A DNA stretch of 64,000 nucleotides from Burkholderia diffusa (GTDB taxonomy: Bacteria; Pseudomonadota; Gammaproteobacteria; Burkholderiales; Burkholderiaceae): positions 248,001 to 312,000 of the forward strand of contig NZ_CABVPN010000001.1 in assembly GCF_902499115.1 (NCBI RefSeq), read 5' to 3'. A program made the translations under genes and the position numbers. Positions 9,245 to 18,367 of the stretch are shown here, piece after piece. The first letter of the stretch is position 1, and each line of letters starts with the position of its first letter. The notes beneath the pieces were generated by a model that had not been told where the DNA came from, did not search any database, and was given only the letters and a program-made list of their open reading frames with translations.

Positions 9245-10153
9245 ATGCGCATCGTCCTTATCACCGGCATCTCCGGCTCAGGCAAGTCCGTCGCGCTGAA
9301 CGCGCTCGAAGACGCAGGCTACTACTGCGTCGACAACCTGCCGCCGCACGTGCTTCCCGAACTCGCCCGCTACCTGGCCGACGGCGGCCAGCACCGGCTC
9401 GCAGTCGCGATCGACGCGCGTTCGAGCGCGTCGCTGGACGAAATGCCCGGTCTGATCCGCGCGCTGTCGCTCGAGCACGATGTCCGCGTGCTGTTCCTCA
9501 ACGCGAGCACGCAGGCGCTGATCCAGCGCTTCTCCGAAACGCGCCGGCGCCACCCGCTGTCCGGCTCGCCGTCGCACGACGCGAACGTCGGGCTGCTGTC
9601 GTCGCTCGAGGAAGCGATCGAGCGCGAACGCGAGCTGGTCGCACCGCTCGCCGAATTCGGCCACCAGATCGATACCAGCACGCTGCGCGCGAACGTGCTG
9701 CGCACGTGGGTCAAGCGCTTCATCGAGCAGAAGAACAACGACCTGATGGTGATGTTCGAGTCGTTCGGCTTCAAGCGCGGCGTGCCGCTCGATGCCGACC
9801 TGATGTTCGACGTGCGCGCGCTGCCGAACCCGTACTACGACCATGAGCTGCGCCCGCTCACCGGGCTGGACCAGCCGGTCATCGCCTTTCTCGACGCACT
9901 GCCGATCGTCCACCAGATGATCGACGACATCCATGCGTTCCTGACGAAATGGCTCCCGCACTTTCGCGAAGACAACCGCAGCTACCTGACCGTCGCCATC
10001 GGCTGCACGGGCGGTCAGCATCGCTCGGTGTTCATCGCGGAAACGCTCGCCGCGCGCCTCGCGCACGATGCGAACGTGATCGTGCGGCATCGTGACGCGC
10101 CCGTGGATGTCGACGCGTCGTCGCGGCTCGTCGCCGAGGTCGAACGACCTTAG
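9245..10153 (+). CDS. rapZ: RNase adapter protein RapZ (YvcJ family)
   Basis: P-loop protein that in enterobacteria directs RNase E to the small RNA GlmZ and so tunes glucosamine-6-phosphate synthesis. Walker A GISGSGKS is at residues 8-15, and the C-terminal domain has the conserved IGCTGGQHRSVF. The start at 9245 (MRIVLITGISG) gives 302 aa; the longer open frame upstream overlaps hprK and is not conserved. A role with sRNA in Burkholderia is not proven by sequence. Confidence 0.93.
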   Translation: MRIVLITGISGSGKSVALNALEDAGYYCVDNLPPHVLPELARYLADGGQHRLAVAIDARSSASLDEMPGLIRALSLEHDVRVLFLNASTQALIQRFSETRRRHPLSGSPSHDANVGLLSSLEEAIERERELVAPLAEFGHQIDTSTLRANVLRTWVKRFIEQKNNDLMVMFESFGFKRGVPLDADLMFDVRALPNPYYDHELRPLTGLDQPVIAFLDALPIVHQMIDDIHAFLTKWLPHFREDNRSYLTVAIGCTGGQHRSVFIAETLAARLAHDANVIVRHRDAPVDVDASSRLVAEVERP

Positions 10154-10179
10154 CGACACCGCCCTCTTGCCGGTGCGCC

Positions 10180-10815
10180 ATGTCCACGCTATCGACCACC
10201 CTGATCGACCTGCCGCTGTTTCCGCTGCACACGGTGCTGTTCCCCGGTGGCTGGCTGCCGCTCAAGGTGTTCGAGGCGCGCTATCTCGACATGTCCCGCG
10301 CATGCCTGCGCGACGACGCGCCGTTCGGCGTGTGCCTGCTGAAGAGCGGGCCAGAAGTCGCGCAGGACGGCGCCGTGTCGGTGCCCGAGACGATCGGCTG
10401 CATGGCGCGCATCACCGAGTGCGATACCGGCGAATTCGGGATGCTGTACCTGCAGGCGATCGGCACGCAGCGATTCGAGCTGCTGTCGTATCGCGTCGAA
10501 GGCAACGGGCTGCTGGTCGGGATCGCGGAGCCGCTGCCCGACGACATCCCGCTCGAAGGTGAACAGGCGCTCGCGCAATTCGGCTCGTGTGCCGAGGTGC
10601 TGGAGCGCATCATCGAAGCGCTGAAGAAATCCGAACCGGACAAGATGCCGTTCGCCGAACCGTTTCGTCTCGACGACCCGAGCTGGGTATCGAACCGCCT
10701 CGCTGAACTGCTGCCGCTCGACCTGCGTGCGCGGCAGAAATTGATGGAATTTCCGGACGTCGGCGCGCGGATCGATGCCGTGCACCACGTGCTCGATCGG
10801 CACGGTTGGCTGTAA
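10180..10815 (+). CDS. LON peptidase substrate-binding domain protein
   Basis: 211-aa protein made only of the N-terminal Lon (LON-SB/PUA-like) domain, starting with the typical LPLFPLHTVLFPGGWLPLKVFEARY. There is no ATPase or protease domain, so it is not Lon itself. Such stand-alone proteins may bind misfolded proteins or nucleic acid; the role is unknown. It lies 26 bases after rapZ on the same strand. Confidence 0.88.
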   Translation: MSTLSTTLIDLPLFPLHTVLFPGGWLPLKVFEARYLDMSRACLRDDAPFGVCLLKSGPEVAQDGAVSVPETIGCMARITECDTGEFGMLYLQAIGTQRFELLSYRVEGNGLLVGIAEPLPDDIPLEGEQALAQFGSCAEVLERIIEALKKSEPDKMPFAEPFRLDDPSWVSNRLAELLPLDLRARQKLMEFPDVGARIDAVHHVLDRHGWL

Positions 10816-10928
10816 GCCTCGGCTGACCAAGCGCGTCGCAGCGGCGTCGCCGAGCGAATCATCCTGGCGGGCAAAACACCCGCGGCGGCCCGGCGCTTCC
10901 GTGAGCGCGCCGCGCCCTTCCCTTTTCT

Positions 10929-12035
10929 TTACAGCAGCGACCCGCTCAACGCATCGAGTAGCTTGCGCACGGGCGCCGGCACGCCGTACGCATCGAGCCC
11001 CGCCAACGGCACCCACGCCGTCTCGGCATCCTGCACGTGCGTGAGCGGCCGCCCGCCGTTCGCCACATCGCTCAGCCGCGGCTCGATCTCGAGCCGGAAA
11101 TGCGTGAACGTGTGCGTGAACGGCGCGAGCGGCACCGGGCCGCCACCGCCGAAGCCGCGTGCGAGTTCCGCGAGTGCCACATCGCCGTCTGCCTGCGGCA
11201 GGCACCACAGGCCGCCCCAGATGCCGGCCGGCGGACGCCGCTCGAGCAGCACGGCGTCGCCGTCGCGCAACACGAGCATCCAGGTCTTGCGCGTCGGCAC
11301 CGCCTTCTTCGGCCGCGCGGCCGGAAGTTCGCGCTGCCGGCCCGTCGATTGCGCGACACAGTCGCCCGCGAACGGGCAGCGCGCGCAATCCGGCTTGCCG
11401 CGCACGCACAGCGTCGCGCCGAGATCCATCAGCCCCTGCGTATAGGCACTCACGTCGGCCGCGTTCGCGGCATCCGGCAGCAGCGATTCCGCAAGCGCCC
11501 ACATGTCGTTCTCGACGCGCTTCTCGCCCGGAAAGCCTTCGACGCCGAACACCCGCGCCAGCACGCGCTTCACGTTGCCGTCGAGGATCGTCGCGCGCGC
11601 ACCGTACGCGAACGACGCAATCGCCGCGGCCGTCGAACGGCCGATGCCCGGCAGTTCGGCGAGCGCTTCCGGCGTCGACGGGAATACGCCGCCATGCTCG
11701 GCGACGACGACCTGCGCGCAGCGATGCAGGTTGCGTGCGCGCGAGTAGTAGCCGAGCCCGGCCCACAGCGCCATCACGTCGTCGGACGGCGCGGCCGCGA
11801 GCGCGGCGACGTCAGGAAAGCGCTCGAGAAAGCGCGTGTAATACGGGACGACGGTCGAGACCTGCGTCTGCTGCAGCATGATTTCCGACAGCCAGATCCA
11901 GTAGGGATCGCGGGTGTTCTGCCACGGCAGGTCGTGGCGACCGTGCACGCGCTGCCAGGCGATCAGGCGCGTGGCGAACGTGCGATGCAGCGGTGTGACG
12001 GGGAACGGAGCGGGAGCAATGCGGGGCGGCTTCAA
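10929..12035 (-). CDS. mutY: A/G-specific adenine DNA glycosylase MutY
   Basis: Removes adenine mispaired with 8-oxoguanine. The HhH-GPD domain shows the catalytic Glu in SEIMLQQTQV, the helix-hairpin-helix LPGIGRSTAAAI and the catalytic Asp in ILDGNVKRVL. The 4Fe-4S cluster cysteines follow in the family pattern (CVRGKPDCARCPFAGDC). A C-terminal NUDIX-like 8-oxoG recognition domain is present. A TTG start at 12035 gives 368 aa, the length seen in related species; no ATG or GTG fits. It is on the strand opposite rapZ and next to mutM, a partner in the same repair pathway. Confidence 0.94.
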   Translation of the reverse strand: MKPPRIAPAPFPVTPLHRTFATRLIAWQRVHGRHDLPWQNTRDPYWIWLSEIMLQQTQVSTVVPYYTRFLERFPDVAALAAAPSDDVMALWAGLGYYSRARNLHRCAQVVVAEHGGVFPSTPEALAELPGIGRSTAAAIASFAYGARATILDGNVKRVLARVFGVEGFPGEKRVENDMWALAESLLPDAANAADVSAYTQGLMDLGATLCVRGKPDCARCPFAGDCVAQSTGRQRELPAARPKKAVPTRKTWMLVLRDGDAVLLERRPPAGIWGGLWCLPQADGDVALAELARGFGGGGPVPLAPFTHTFTHFRLEIEPRLSDVANGGRPLTHVQDAETAWVPLAGLDAYGVPAPVRKLLDALSGSLL

Positions 12036-12072
12036 GTGTTCGAATCTTTGGAAAGAGGTTGCAACGCGCGAC

Positions 12073-12900
12073 TCAACGCTGGCAGGTCGGGCAGAAATAG
12101 GTCGAGCGCTGCCCCTGCACGATCTGGCGGATCGGCGTGCCGCATGTGCGGCAAGGTAGCCCCGCCCGGTCGTAGACGAAGCAGTCGAGCTGGAAATAGC
12201 CGCTTTCGCCGTCGCTGCCGACGAAATCGCGCAGCGTGCTGCCGCCGCGCTCGATCGCGTCGGCGAGGGTCGCGCGCACCGCGTCGGCCAGCCGCTCGTA
12301 GCGCGGCAGCGACACCTTGCCGGCGGCGGTCGTCGGCCGGATGCCCGCGCGAAACAGGCTCTCCGACGCATAGATGTTGCCGACGCCGACGACCATGTTG
12401 CCCGCGAGCAGCGCCTGCTTGACCGACACCGTGCGGCCGCGCGTGCGCGCGTGCAGCAGCGCGCCGGTGAACGCCGGCGAGAACGGCTCGACGCCGAGGC
12501 TGGCGAGCAGCGGATGCGCATGCACGTCGCCCGCTTCGCGCGGGTGCCACAGCACCGCGCCGAAACGGCGCGGATCGCGGAACCGGAGCACGAATTCGTC
12601 GAAGATCCAGTCGATGTGGTCGTGTTTCGCGGCGACCGGCACGCCGGCCGCGGGCAGCACGCGCAGCGTGCCCGTCATCCCGAGATGAACGATGAACCAG
12701 CCCGCGTCGACCTCGAACAGCAGATACTTGCCGCGACGCTCGACGGCGAGCACCTCGCGCGCGCGCAATTGCTCGGAGAGCTCCGCCGGCACGGGCCAGC
12801 GCAGCATCGCGGTACGGACGTCGACACGCTCGACGCGGCGGCCCGCGACAAAGGGCTCGATGCCCCGGCGCGTGACTTCGACTTCTGGCAACTCTGGCAT
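12073..12900 (-). CDS. mutM: Formamidopyrimidine-DNA glycosylase MutM (Fpg)
   Basis: Bifunctional glycosylase/AP lyase that removes 8-oxoguanine. The start at 12900 puts the catalytic Pro and Glu at positions 2-3 (MPELPEVEV); an ATG nine codons upstream would block the N-terminal proline amine. The H2TH segment (GVGNIYASE) and the C-terminal zinc finger (CRTCGTPI...CPTCQ) are intact. It is 275 aa and probably co-transcribed with mutY, 37 bases downstream. Confidence 0.95.
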   Translation of the reverse strand: MPELPEVEVTRRGIEPFVAGRRVERVDVRTAMLRWPVPAELSEQLRAREVLAVERRGKYLLFEVDAGWFIVHLGMTGTLRVLPAAGVPVAAKHDHIDWIFDEFVLRFRDPRRFGAVLWHPREAGDVHAHPLLASLGVEPFSPAFTGALLHARTRGRTVSVKQALLAGNMVVGVGNIYASESLFRAGIRPTTAAGKVSLPRYERLADAVRATLADAIERGGSTLRDFVGSDGESGYFQLDCFVYDRAGLPCRTCGTPIRQIVQGQRSTYFCPTCQR

Positions 12901-12986
12901 GTTTTGCGGGTCTGAGACTGGATTCACGATCGTGCGTGTATTGTAGCGAGCGCGTTACAATCGGTTGAAACATCGAACGGATTTCC

Positions 12987-14810
12987 ATGACCCTGCCCTC
13001 GAAGCTGCTTCTGAAGCGCCCCGCCGCCGTGCGCGGCGCGCGCGCCTTCCCGGTCCGCCGTGCGCTCGGCGCCGCGCTGTTCGCCGCGTGGACCCTCACC
13101 GCCTTCCCGGCTCACGCGCAGAATCCGGCATCGGACGACGCGGCGCCGCAGGGCGCGTTCGAGCACGTAATGCCGGACGAGAAAAAGGATCTCCCGGGCG
13201 TCCCGCTGACGAGCCAGATCGTCTATCAGGTGCTGGCCGCCGAGGTCGCGCTCCAGCGCAACCAGCCCGCGCCGGCCTACCAGACCTACCTCGCGCTCGC
13301 CCGCGACACGCGCGACCCCCGCATGGCGCAGCGTGCGACCGAGATCGCGCTCGGCGCGCAAAGCCCGGCCGACGCGCTGTCCGCAGCCAATCTGTGGCGC
13401 CAGTACGCACCCGATTCGAACCGCGCATCGCAAGTCGACGCCGCGCTGCTCGTGCTCGCCGGCAAGCCGGCCGACGCGCAGCCGATGCTCGCGCGCGAAC
13501 TGGCCCGCGCGACCGGTGAAACGCGCGGCCCCGCGATCCTCGCGCTGCAGGCACTGCTGGTGCGCGGCGCCGACCGCGTCGGCGGCCTCGCGGTGCTGAA
13601 GGACATGCTGAAGAACGACATGAACCGCCCCGAGGCGCAGCTCGCGATCGCGCGGCAGCAAATCGCGGTCGACGACAAGGAAGGCGCGGCGCAGTCGCTG
13701 AAGCAGGCGCTGCAGATCCGCCCCGACTATCTGCCGGCGGCGCTGATGCTGTCGCAGATGGGGCCCGCCGAGCGCGCGGCCGGCATCGCGTCGTTCGAGA
13801 AATATGTTCAGCAGAATCCGAAGTCGCGCGATGCGCGCCTCGCTCTGTCGCAGCTCTATCTCTCCGACGACCGCCTCGACGACGCGCAGAAGCAGTTCGA
13901 GACGATGCGCAAGCTCGACTCGAAGGACCCGACGCCGCTGATGGCGCTCGCGCTGATCAAGATCCAGCAGAAGAAGCTCGACGACGCGAGCGCGTACCTG
14001 AAACAGTACGTGCAGCTCGGCGACAAGCAGCCGAACCTCGACGTCGGCCAGGGCTACATCTACCTCGCGCAGATTTCGATCGAACAGGGCAACGATGCGC
14101 AGGCGTCGCAATGGCTCGACAAGGTCGACCAGACGAGCCAGCACTACCTGCCCGCGCAGATCACGCGCGCGCAGCTGCTGCAGAAACAGGGCAAGACCGA
14201 CGAGGCACGCAAGGTGCTCGACGACCTGCCGATCAGCGATCCGCGCGATGCGGCCGTGGTCGCACGCACCGATGCGTCGATCCTGTTCACCGCGAAGCGC
14301 TATCCGGAAGCCGAGGCGCGACTCGCGCAGGCAGTCCAGGATTTCCCGGACGATCCCGACCTGCGCTACGACTACGCGATGGCGGCCGAGAAGACCGGCC
14401 ACTACGCGGCGATGGAAAAGCAGCTGCGCGAGCTGATCCGCACGCAGCCCGACAACCCGCAGGCGTACAACGCGCTCGGCTATTCGCTGGCCGATCGCAA
14501 CCAGCGCCTGCCCGAGGCCAGCAAGCTGATCGACAAGGCACTGTCGCTCGCGCCGAACGACGCGTACATCATGGACAGCCTCGGCTGGGTGAAGTACCGG
14601 ATGGGCGACACGGCGGGCGCGACGAAGGTGCTGCGGCGCGCGTACGAGCTGCAGCCGAACGCCGAGATCGGCGCGCACCTCGGCGAAGTGCTGTGGAAGA
14701 GCGGCGCGCAGGACGACGCGCGCGTCGCGTGGCGTGCCGCGCAGAAGCTCGAACCCGACAACGACACGCTCGTGCAGACGCTCAAGCGCCTGCAGGTCAA
14801 CGGCCTGTGA
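12987..14810 (+). CDS. Tetratricopeptide repeat protein, exported
   Basis: 607-aa protein with a signal peptide ending at AHA (about residue 44), followed by about a dozen TPR-like helical hairpins (for example AYNALGYSLADRNQRLPEA and IMDSLGWVKYRMGDTAGA). It probably works in the periplasm or as a peripheral outer-membrane protein. Its TGA overlaps the lolB ATG by one base, so it is likely co-expressed with outer-membrane lipoprotein assembly. The exact role is not known. Confidence 0.88.
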   Translation: MTLPSKLLLKRPAAVRGARAFPVRRALGAALFAAWTLTAFPAHAQNPASDDAAPQGAFEHVMPDEKKDLPGVPLTSQIVYQVLAAEVALQRNQPAPAYQTYLALARDTRDPRMAQRATEIALGAQSPADALSAANLWRQYAPDSNRASQVDAALLVLAGKPADAQPMLARELARATGETRGPAILALQALLVRGADRVGGLAVLKDMLKNDMNRPEAQLAIARQQIAVDDKEGAAQSLKQALQIRPDYLPAALMLSQMGPAERAAGIASFEKYVQQNPKSRDARLALSQLYLSDDRLDDAQKQFETMRKLDSKDPTPLMALALIKIQQKKLDDASAYLKQYVQLGDKQPNLDVGQGYIYLAQISIEQGNDAQASQWLDKVDQTSQHYLPAQITRAQLLQKQGKTDEARKVLDDLPISDPRDAAVVARTDASILFTAKRYPEAEARLAQAVQDFPDDPDLRYDYAMAAEKTGHYAAMEKQLRELIRTQPDNPQAYNALGYSLADRNQRLPEASKLIDKALSLAPNDAYIMDSLGWVKYRMGDTAGATKVLRRAYELQPNAEIGAHLGEVLWKSGAQDDARVAWRAAQKLEPDNDTLVQTLKRLQVNGL

Positions 14811-15430
14811 TGCGGATGTTCCCGATGCTTTCCCCGTCTTCCCGCGCGCTGCGCGCGCTTGCCGCGGCTGGCGCCGCGCTCGCGCTCGTCGGCTGCGCGA
14901 GCACGCCGCCGTCGGCAAATGCGCCGTCGGGCGCCGTGCTGCAGACGGCCGCGACACACGCGTACCACGGCCGCTTCGCGGTGCAGTACAGCGACCGCCT
15001 CGGCCGACCACAGAACGTGTACGGCAACTTCGACTGGCAGGAGCACGGCGACGACGTGTCGCTCGAACTGCGCAGCCCGCTCGGCCAGACGCTCGCGGTC
15101 GTGAAATCGACGCCGCAGGCCGCATCGCTCGAACTGCCGAACCGCCAGCCGCAATACGCGACGGACGTCGGCGAACTGATGCAGAACGCGCTCGGCTTCT
15201 CGCTGCCGCTGGCCGGTCTGCGCTATTGGCTGCTGCCGACGCCCGCGCCCGCGACGCCCGCGCAGACGGTGCGCGACCCGGCGGACACGACGCACGTCAA
15301 GCAGATCCGCCAGGACGGCTGGACGATCGACTATCTCGCCTACGCGGACGCACCGGCGACGGGCGTCAAACGCGTCAACCTCGTGCGCGCGACGCCGCCG
15401 CTCGACATCAAGCTCGTGCTCGACCAGTAA
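14810..15430 (+). CDS. lolB: Outer-membrane lipoprotein receptor LolB
   Basis: Lipoprotein that accepts lipoproteins from LolA and inserts them in the outer membrane. The N-terminal signal ends in the lipobox LVGC (Cys near residue 28). The mature part has the LolB-type YHGRFAVQY...GNFDWQ beta-barrel start. It is 206 aa. The ATG at 14810 overlaps the TPR gene stop. ispE follows 27 bases later, the conserved lolB-ispE-tRNA-prs order. Confidence 0.92.
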   Translation: MRMFPMLSPSSRALRALAAAGAALALVGCASTPPSANAPSGAVLQTAATHAYHGRFAVQYSDRLGRPQNVYGNFDWQEHGDDVSLELRSPLGQTLAVVKSTPQAASLELPNRQPQYATDVGELMQNALGFSLPLAGLRYWLLPTPAPATPAQTVRDPADTTHVKQIRQDGWTIDYLAYADAPATGVKRVNLVRATPPLDIKLVLDQ

Positions 15431-15457
15431 GCACGTGAACCTAGCCCCGACATACGC

Positions 15458-16339
15458 ATGACCGATTCGACCCGCTCGCTGCGCAACTGCCTTGCGCCCG
15501 CGAAACTCAACCTGTTCCTGCACATCACCGGCCGTCGACCGAACGGCTATCACGATCTGCAGAGCGTGTTCCAGCTGCTGAACTGGGGCGATACGCTGCA
15601 CTTCACACTGCGCGACGACGGTCGCGTCGCACGCGTCACCGACGTGCCGGGCGTGCCCGAGGAAAGCGATCTCGTCGTGCGCGCGGCTAACCTGCTGAAA
15701 ACGCACACGGGCACCACGGCCGGCGTCGACATCGAGATCGACAAGCGCCTGCCGATGGGCGCGGGCCTCGGCGGCGGCAGCTCAGACGCGGCGACGACGC
15801 TGCTCGCGCTGAACCGCCTGTGGCAACTCGATCTGCCGCGCACGGAACTGCAGTCGCTCGCGGTGAAACTCGGCGCGGACGTCCCGTTTTTTGTTTTTGG
15901 AAAAAATGCGTTCGCAGAGGGTATCGGAGAAGAATTAGCTGAGGTAGAATTGCCGACTCGCTGGTTCTTGGTTGTGACGCCACGAGTTCATGTCCCCACC
16001 GCTGAAATTTTTTCAGATGAGTTGTTGACAAGAGATACGAAGCGCGTCACAATTACGGACTTTCTTGCACAGCAAAGCCGCGATGCGGGATGGCCAGACA
16101 GCTTCGGCCGGAACGACATGCAGCAAGTTGTGACAAGTAAGTACGCGGAAGTTGCGCAGGTGGTCAAATGGTTGTATGATGTGACCCCCGCGAGGATGAC
16201 CGGCTCCGGAGCAAGCGTGTTTGCAGCGTTTCATAGCAGGCACGAGGCAGAAGCGGCGAAAGCCAAGCTGCCCACCAGTTGGAACGGTGCAGTTGCCGAG
16301 AGTCTGAACGAGCATCCGCTCTTCGCTTTCGCGTCATGA
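15458..16339 (+). CDS. ispE: 4-diphosphocytidyl-2-C-methyl-D-erythritol kinase IspE
   Basis: GHMP kinase of the MEP isoprenoid pathway. The substrate-binding N-terminus (APAKLNLFLHI) and the ATP loop MGAGLGGGSSDAA are present, with the C-terminal MTGSGASVFAAF motif. It is 293 aa. From about 15887 to the stop the DNA becomes clearly less GC-rich, with A/T-ending codons and runs of T and A, while the protein stays in frame and family-like. This may mark recombination in the 3' half, next to a tRNA gene. Confidence 0.94.
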   Translation: MTDSTRSLRNCLAPAKLNLFLHITGRRPNGYHDLQSVFQLLNWGDTLHFTLRDDGRVARVTDVPGVPEESDLVVRAANLLKTHTGTTAGVDIEIDKRLPMGAGLGGGSSDAATTLLALNRLWQLDLPRTELQSLAVKLGADVPFFVFGKNAFAEGIGEELAEVELPTRWFLVVTPRVHVPTAEIFSDELLTRDTKRVTITDFLAQQSRDAGWPDSFGRNDMQQVVTSKYAEVAQVVKWLYDVTPARMTGSGASVFAAFHSRHEAEAAKAKLPTSWNGAVAESLNEHPLFAFAS

Positions 16340-16392
16340 AGTTTTGCTTTATCGGATAGCCTACAAGTCCGGTGAAGTTATCAGTTGAGTGT

Positions 16393-16469
16393 AGGGGAGT
16401 CGCCAAGTTGGTCAAGGCACCGGATTTTGATTCCGGCATGCGAGGGTTCGAGTCCTTCCTCCCCTGCCA
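16393..16469 (+). tRNA. tRNA-Gln (anticodon TTG)
   Basis: 77-nt cloverleaf including an encoded CCA. The acceptor stem AGGGGAG pairs with CTCCCCT, the anticodon stem is CCGGA/TCCGG around loop TTTTGAT, and the T loop is TTCGAGT. It lies between ispE and prs, as in other beta- and gammaproteobacteria. Confidence 0.96.
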
Positions 16470-16513
16470 AAAATTTTCCCGCATTTCCCGCCTAAGCCTG
16501 AAGCAGGTGCACG

Positions 16514-17476
16514 ATGAGCAGCCACAGCCATGATGGCTTGATGGTCTTTACTGGCAACGCGAATCCCGCGCTCGCCCAGGAAGTCGTCAATATCCTTGGA
16601 ATCCCCCTCGGCAAAGCAATGGTCAGCCGTTTCTCCGACGGCGAGATCCAGGTCGAGATCCAGGAAAACGTGCGCGGCAAGGACGTCTTCGTCCTGCAAT
16701 CCACGTGCGCGCCCACGAACGACAACCTGATGGAACTGATGATCATGGTCGACGCGCTCAAGCGTGCGTCCGCCGGCCGGATCACTGCCGCCATCCCCTA
16801 CTTCGGCTATGCCCGCCAGGACCGTCGCCCGCGCTCGGCGCGCGTCGCGATCTCGGCGAAGGTCATCGCGAACATGCTGGAAATCGCCGGCGTCGAGCGG
16901 ATCATCACGATGGATCTGCACGCCGATCAGATTCAAGGCTTCTTCGACATCCCGGTCGACAACATCTACGCAACGCCGATCCTGCTGGGCGACCTGCGCA
17001 AGCAGAACTACTCGGATCTGCTCGTCGTGTCGCCGGACGTCGGCGGCGTGGTCCGTGCCCGGGCACTCGCGAAGCAGCTCAACTGCGATCTCGCGATCAT
17101 CGACAAGCGTCGTCCGAAGGCGAACGTCGCCGAAGTGATGAACATCATCGGTGAAGTCGAAGGCCGCACCTGCGTGATCATGGACGACATGGTCGATACG
17201 GCAGGCACGCTCTGCAAGGCAGCGCAAGTGCTGAAGGATCGCGGTGCGAAGCAGGTGTTCGCGTACGCGACGCACCCGGTTCTGTCGGGCGGCGCCGCCG
17301 ACCGCATCGCCGCATCGGCACTCGACGAGCTGGTCGTCACCGATACGATCCCGCTGTCGGCCGAATCGCTGGCGTGCTCGAAGATCCGCTCACTGACGAG
17401 CGCGAGCCTGCTGGCCGAAACGTTCTCGCGGATTCGCCGCGGCGACTCGGTGATGTCGCTGTTCGCGGAATCCTGA
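16514..17476 (+). CDS. prs: Ribose-phosphate pyrophosphokinase (PRPP synthase)
   Basis: Makes PRPP from ribose 5-phosphate and ATP for nucleotide, His and Trp synthesis. The 320-aa class I enzyme shows the flexible-loop signature around GYARQDRRPRSARV, the PRPP-binding loop VIMDDMVDTAGT, and Mg-binding DLHADQIQGFF. AGGTG lies upstream of the ATG; an internal ATG nine codons later is the alternative. A strong hairpin terminator follows before rplY. Confidence 0.96.
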   Translation: MSSHSHDGLMVFTGNANPALAQEVVNILGIPLGKAMVSRFSDGEIQVEIQENVRGKDVFVLQSTCAPTNDNLMELMIMVDALKRASAGRITAAIPYFGYARQDRRPRSARVAISAKVIANMLEIAGVERIITMDLHADQIQGFFDIPVDNIYATPILLGDLRKQNYSDLLVVSPDVGGVVRARALAKQLNCDLAIIDKRRPKANVAEVMNIIGEVEGRTCVIMDDMVDTAGTLCKAAQVLKDRGAKQVFAYATHPVLSGGAADRIAASALDELVVTDTIPLSAESLACSKIRSLTSASLLAETFSRIRRGDSVMSLFAES

Positions 17477-17506
17477 TCGCGGAACGACACGACATAGCAT
17501 GCGCGG

Positions 17507-17534
17507 AAAGCGAAGCGGCAACGCTTCGCTTTTT
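17507..17534 (+). terminator. Rho-independent terminator after prs
   Basis: AAAGCGAAGCG and CGCTTCGCTTT form an 11-bp stem with a GCAA tetraloop and a following T run. Confidence 0.9.
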
Positions 17535-17638
17535 GCACAATCGGACGGGATAGACGAAGCCACGTCCGTTTCATCGGGGGCCGCCATTTCGCCGGCCCCG
17601 TTTTACTGCCTGGTCGCGGGCAGCTAATGGAGAATCAC

Positions 17639-18247
17639 ATGAAAGTCGTCGCTTTCGAGCGCCAACAGCAAGGTACGGGTGCGAGCCGCCGCCTGCGCAA
17701 CGCCGGTAAGACCACGGGTATCGTCTACGGTGGCGAAGCAGCCCCGCAAAAGATCGAACTCGATCACAACGCGCTGTGGCACGCACTGAAGAAGGAAGCC
17801 TTCCACTCGTCGATCCTCGACCTCGAAGTGGCTGGCCAGTCGCAACAGGTTCTGCTGCGCGACGTGCAATACCACCCGTTCAAGCAACTCGTGCTGCACG
17901 TGGACTTCCAGCGCGTCGACGCGAAGAAGAAGCTGCACACGAAGGTGCCGCTGCACTTCCTGAACGCTGAAGTCAGCCCGGCAGTGAAGCTGTCGAGCGC
18001 AATCGTCTCGCACGTCACGACGGAAATCGAAGTCGAGTGCCTGCCGTCGGCTCTGCCGGAATTCCTGGAAGTCGATCTGTCGAAGATCGAAGCAGGTCAG
18101 TCGCTGCACGCGAAGGACATCGCACTGCCGAAGGGCGTGACGCTGGTCGCGCACGTCGACGCGGAAAACCCGGTTGTCGCATCGGCGACGGTCCCGGCTG
18201 GTGCCGTGTCGGACGCAGCAGGCGAAGGCGAAACGCCGGCTGCCTAA
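17639..18247 (+). CDS. rplY: 50S ribosomal protein L25/general stress protein Ctc
   Basis: Binds 5S rRNA in the large ribosomal subunit. It is the long Ctc-type form (202 aa): an N-terminal L25 domain (about residues 1-95) plus the C-terminal TL5 beta domain, ending in an Ala/Glu/Gly-rich tail. The start at 17639 (MKVVAFERQQQGTGASRR) is set by GGAGA nine bases upstream. It is flanked by its own terminator and followed by pth. Confidence 0.95.
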   Translation: MKVVAFERQQQGTGASRRLRNAGKTTGIVYGGEAAPQKIELDHNALWHALKKEAFHSSILDLEVAGQSQQVLLRDVQYHPFKQLVLHVDFQRVDAKKKLHTKVPLHFLNAEVSPAVKLSSAIVSHVTTEIEVECLPSALPEFLEVDLSKIEAGQSLHAKDIALPKGVTLVAHVDAENPVVASATVPAGAVSDAAGEGETPAA

Positions 18248-18297
18248 ACGGCCGCCTACGCGCCCGTTCGATCCGTTTCAAGAAACGGTCGACACAA

Positions 18298-18330
18298 CCC
18301 GCCGCGGCTTGCCCGGCGGGTTTTTCTTTT
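18298..18330 (+). terminator. Rho-independent terminator after rplY
   Basis: CCCGCCG and CGGCGGG stem with a nine-base loop, followed by TTTTTCTTTTT. Confidence 0.9.
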
Positions 18331-18367
18331 TCTGCGCCCAGGCGGGCGCTGCCGCCTACGAAACGTC

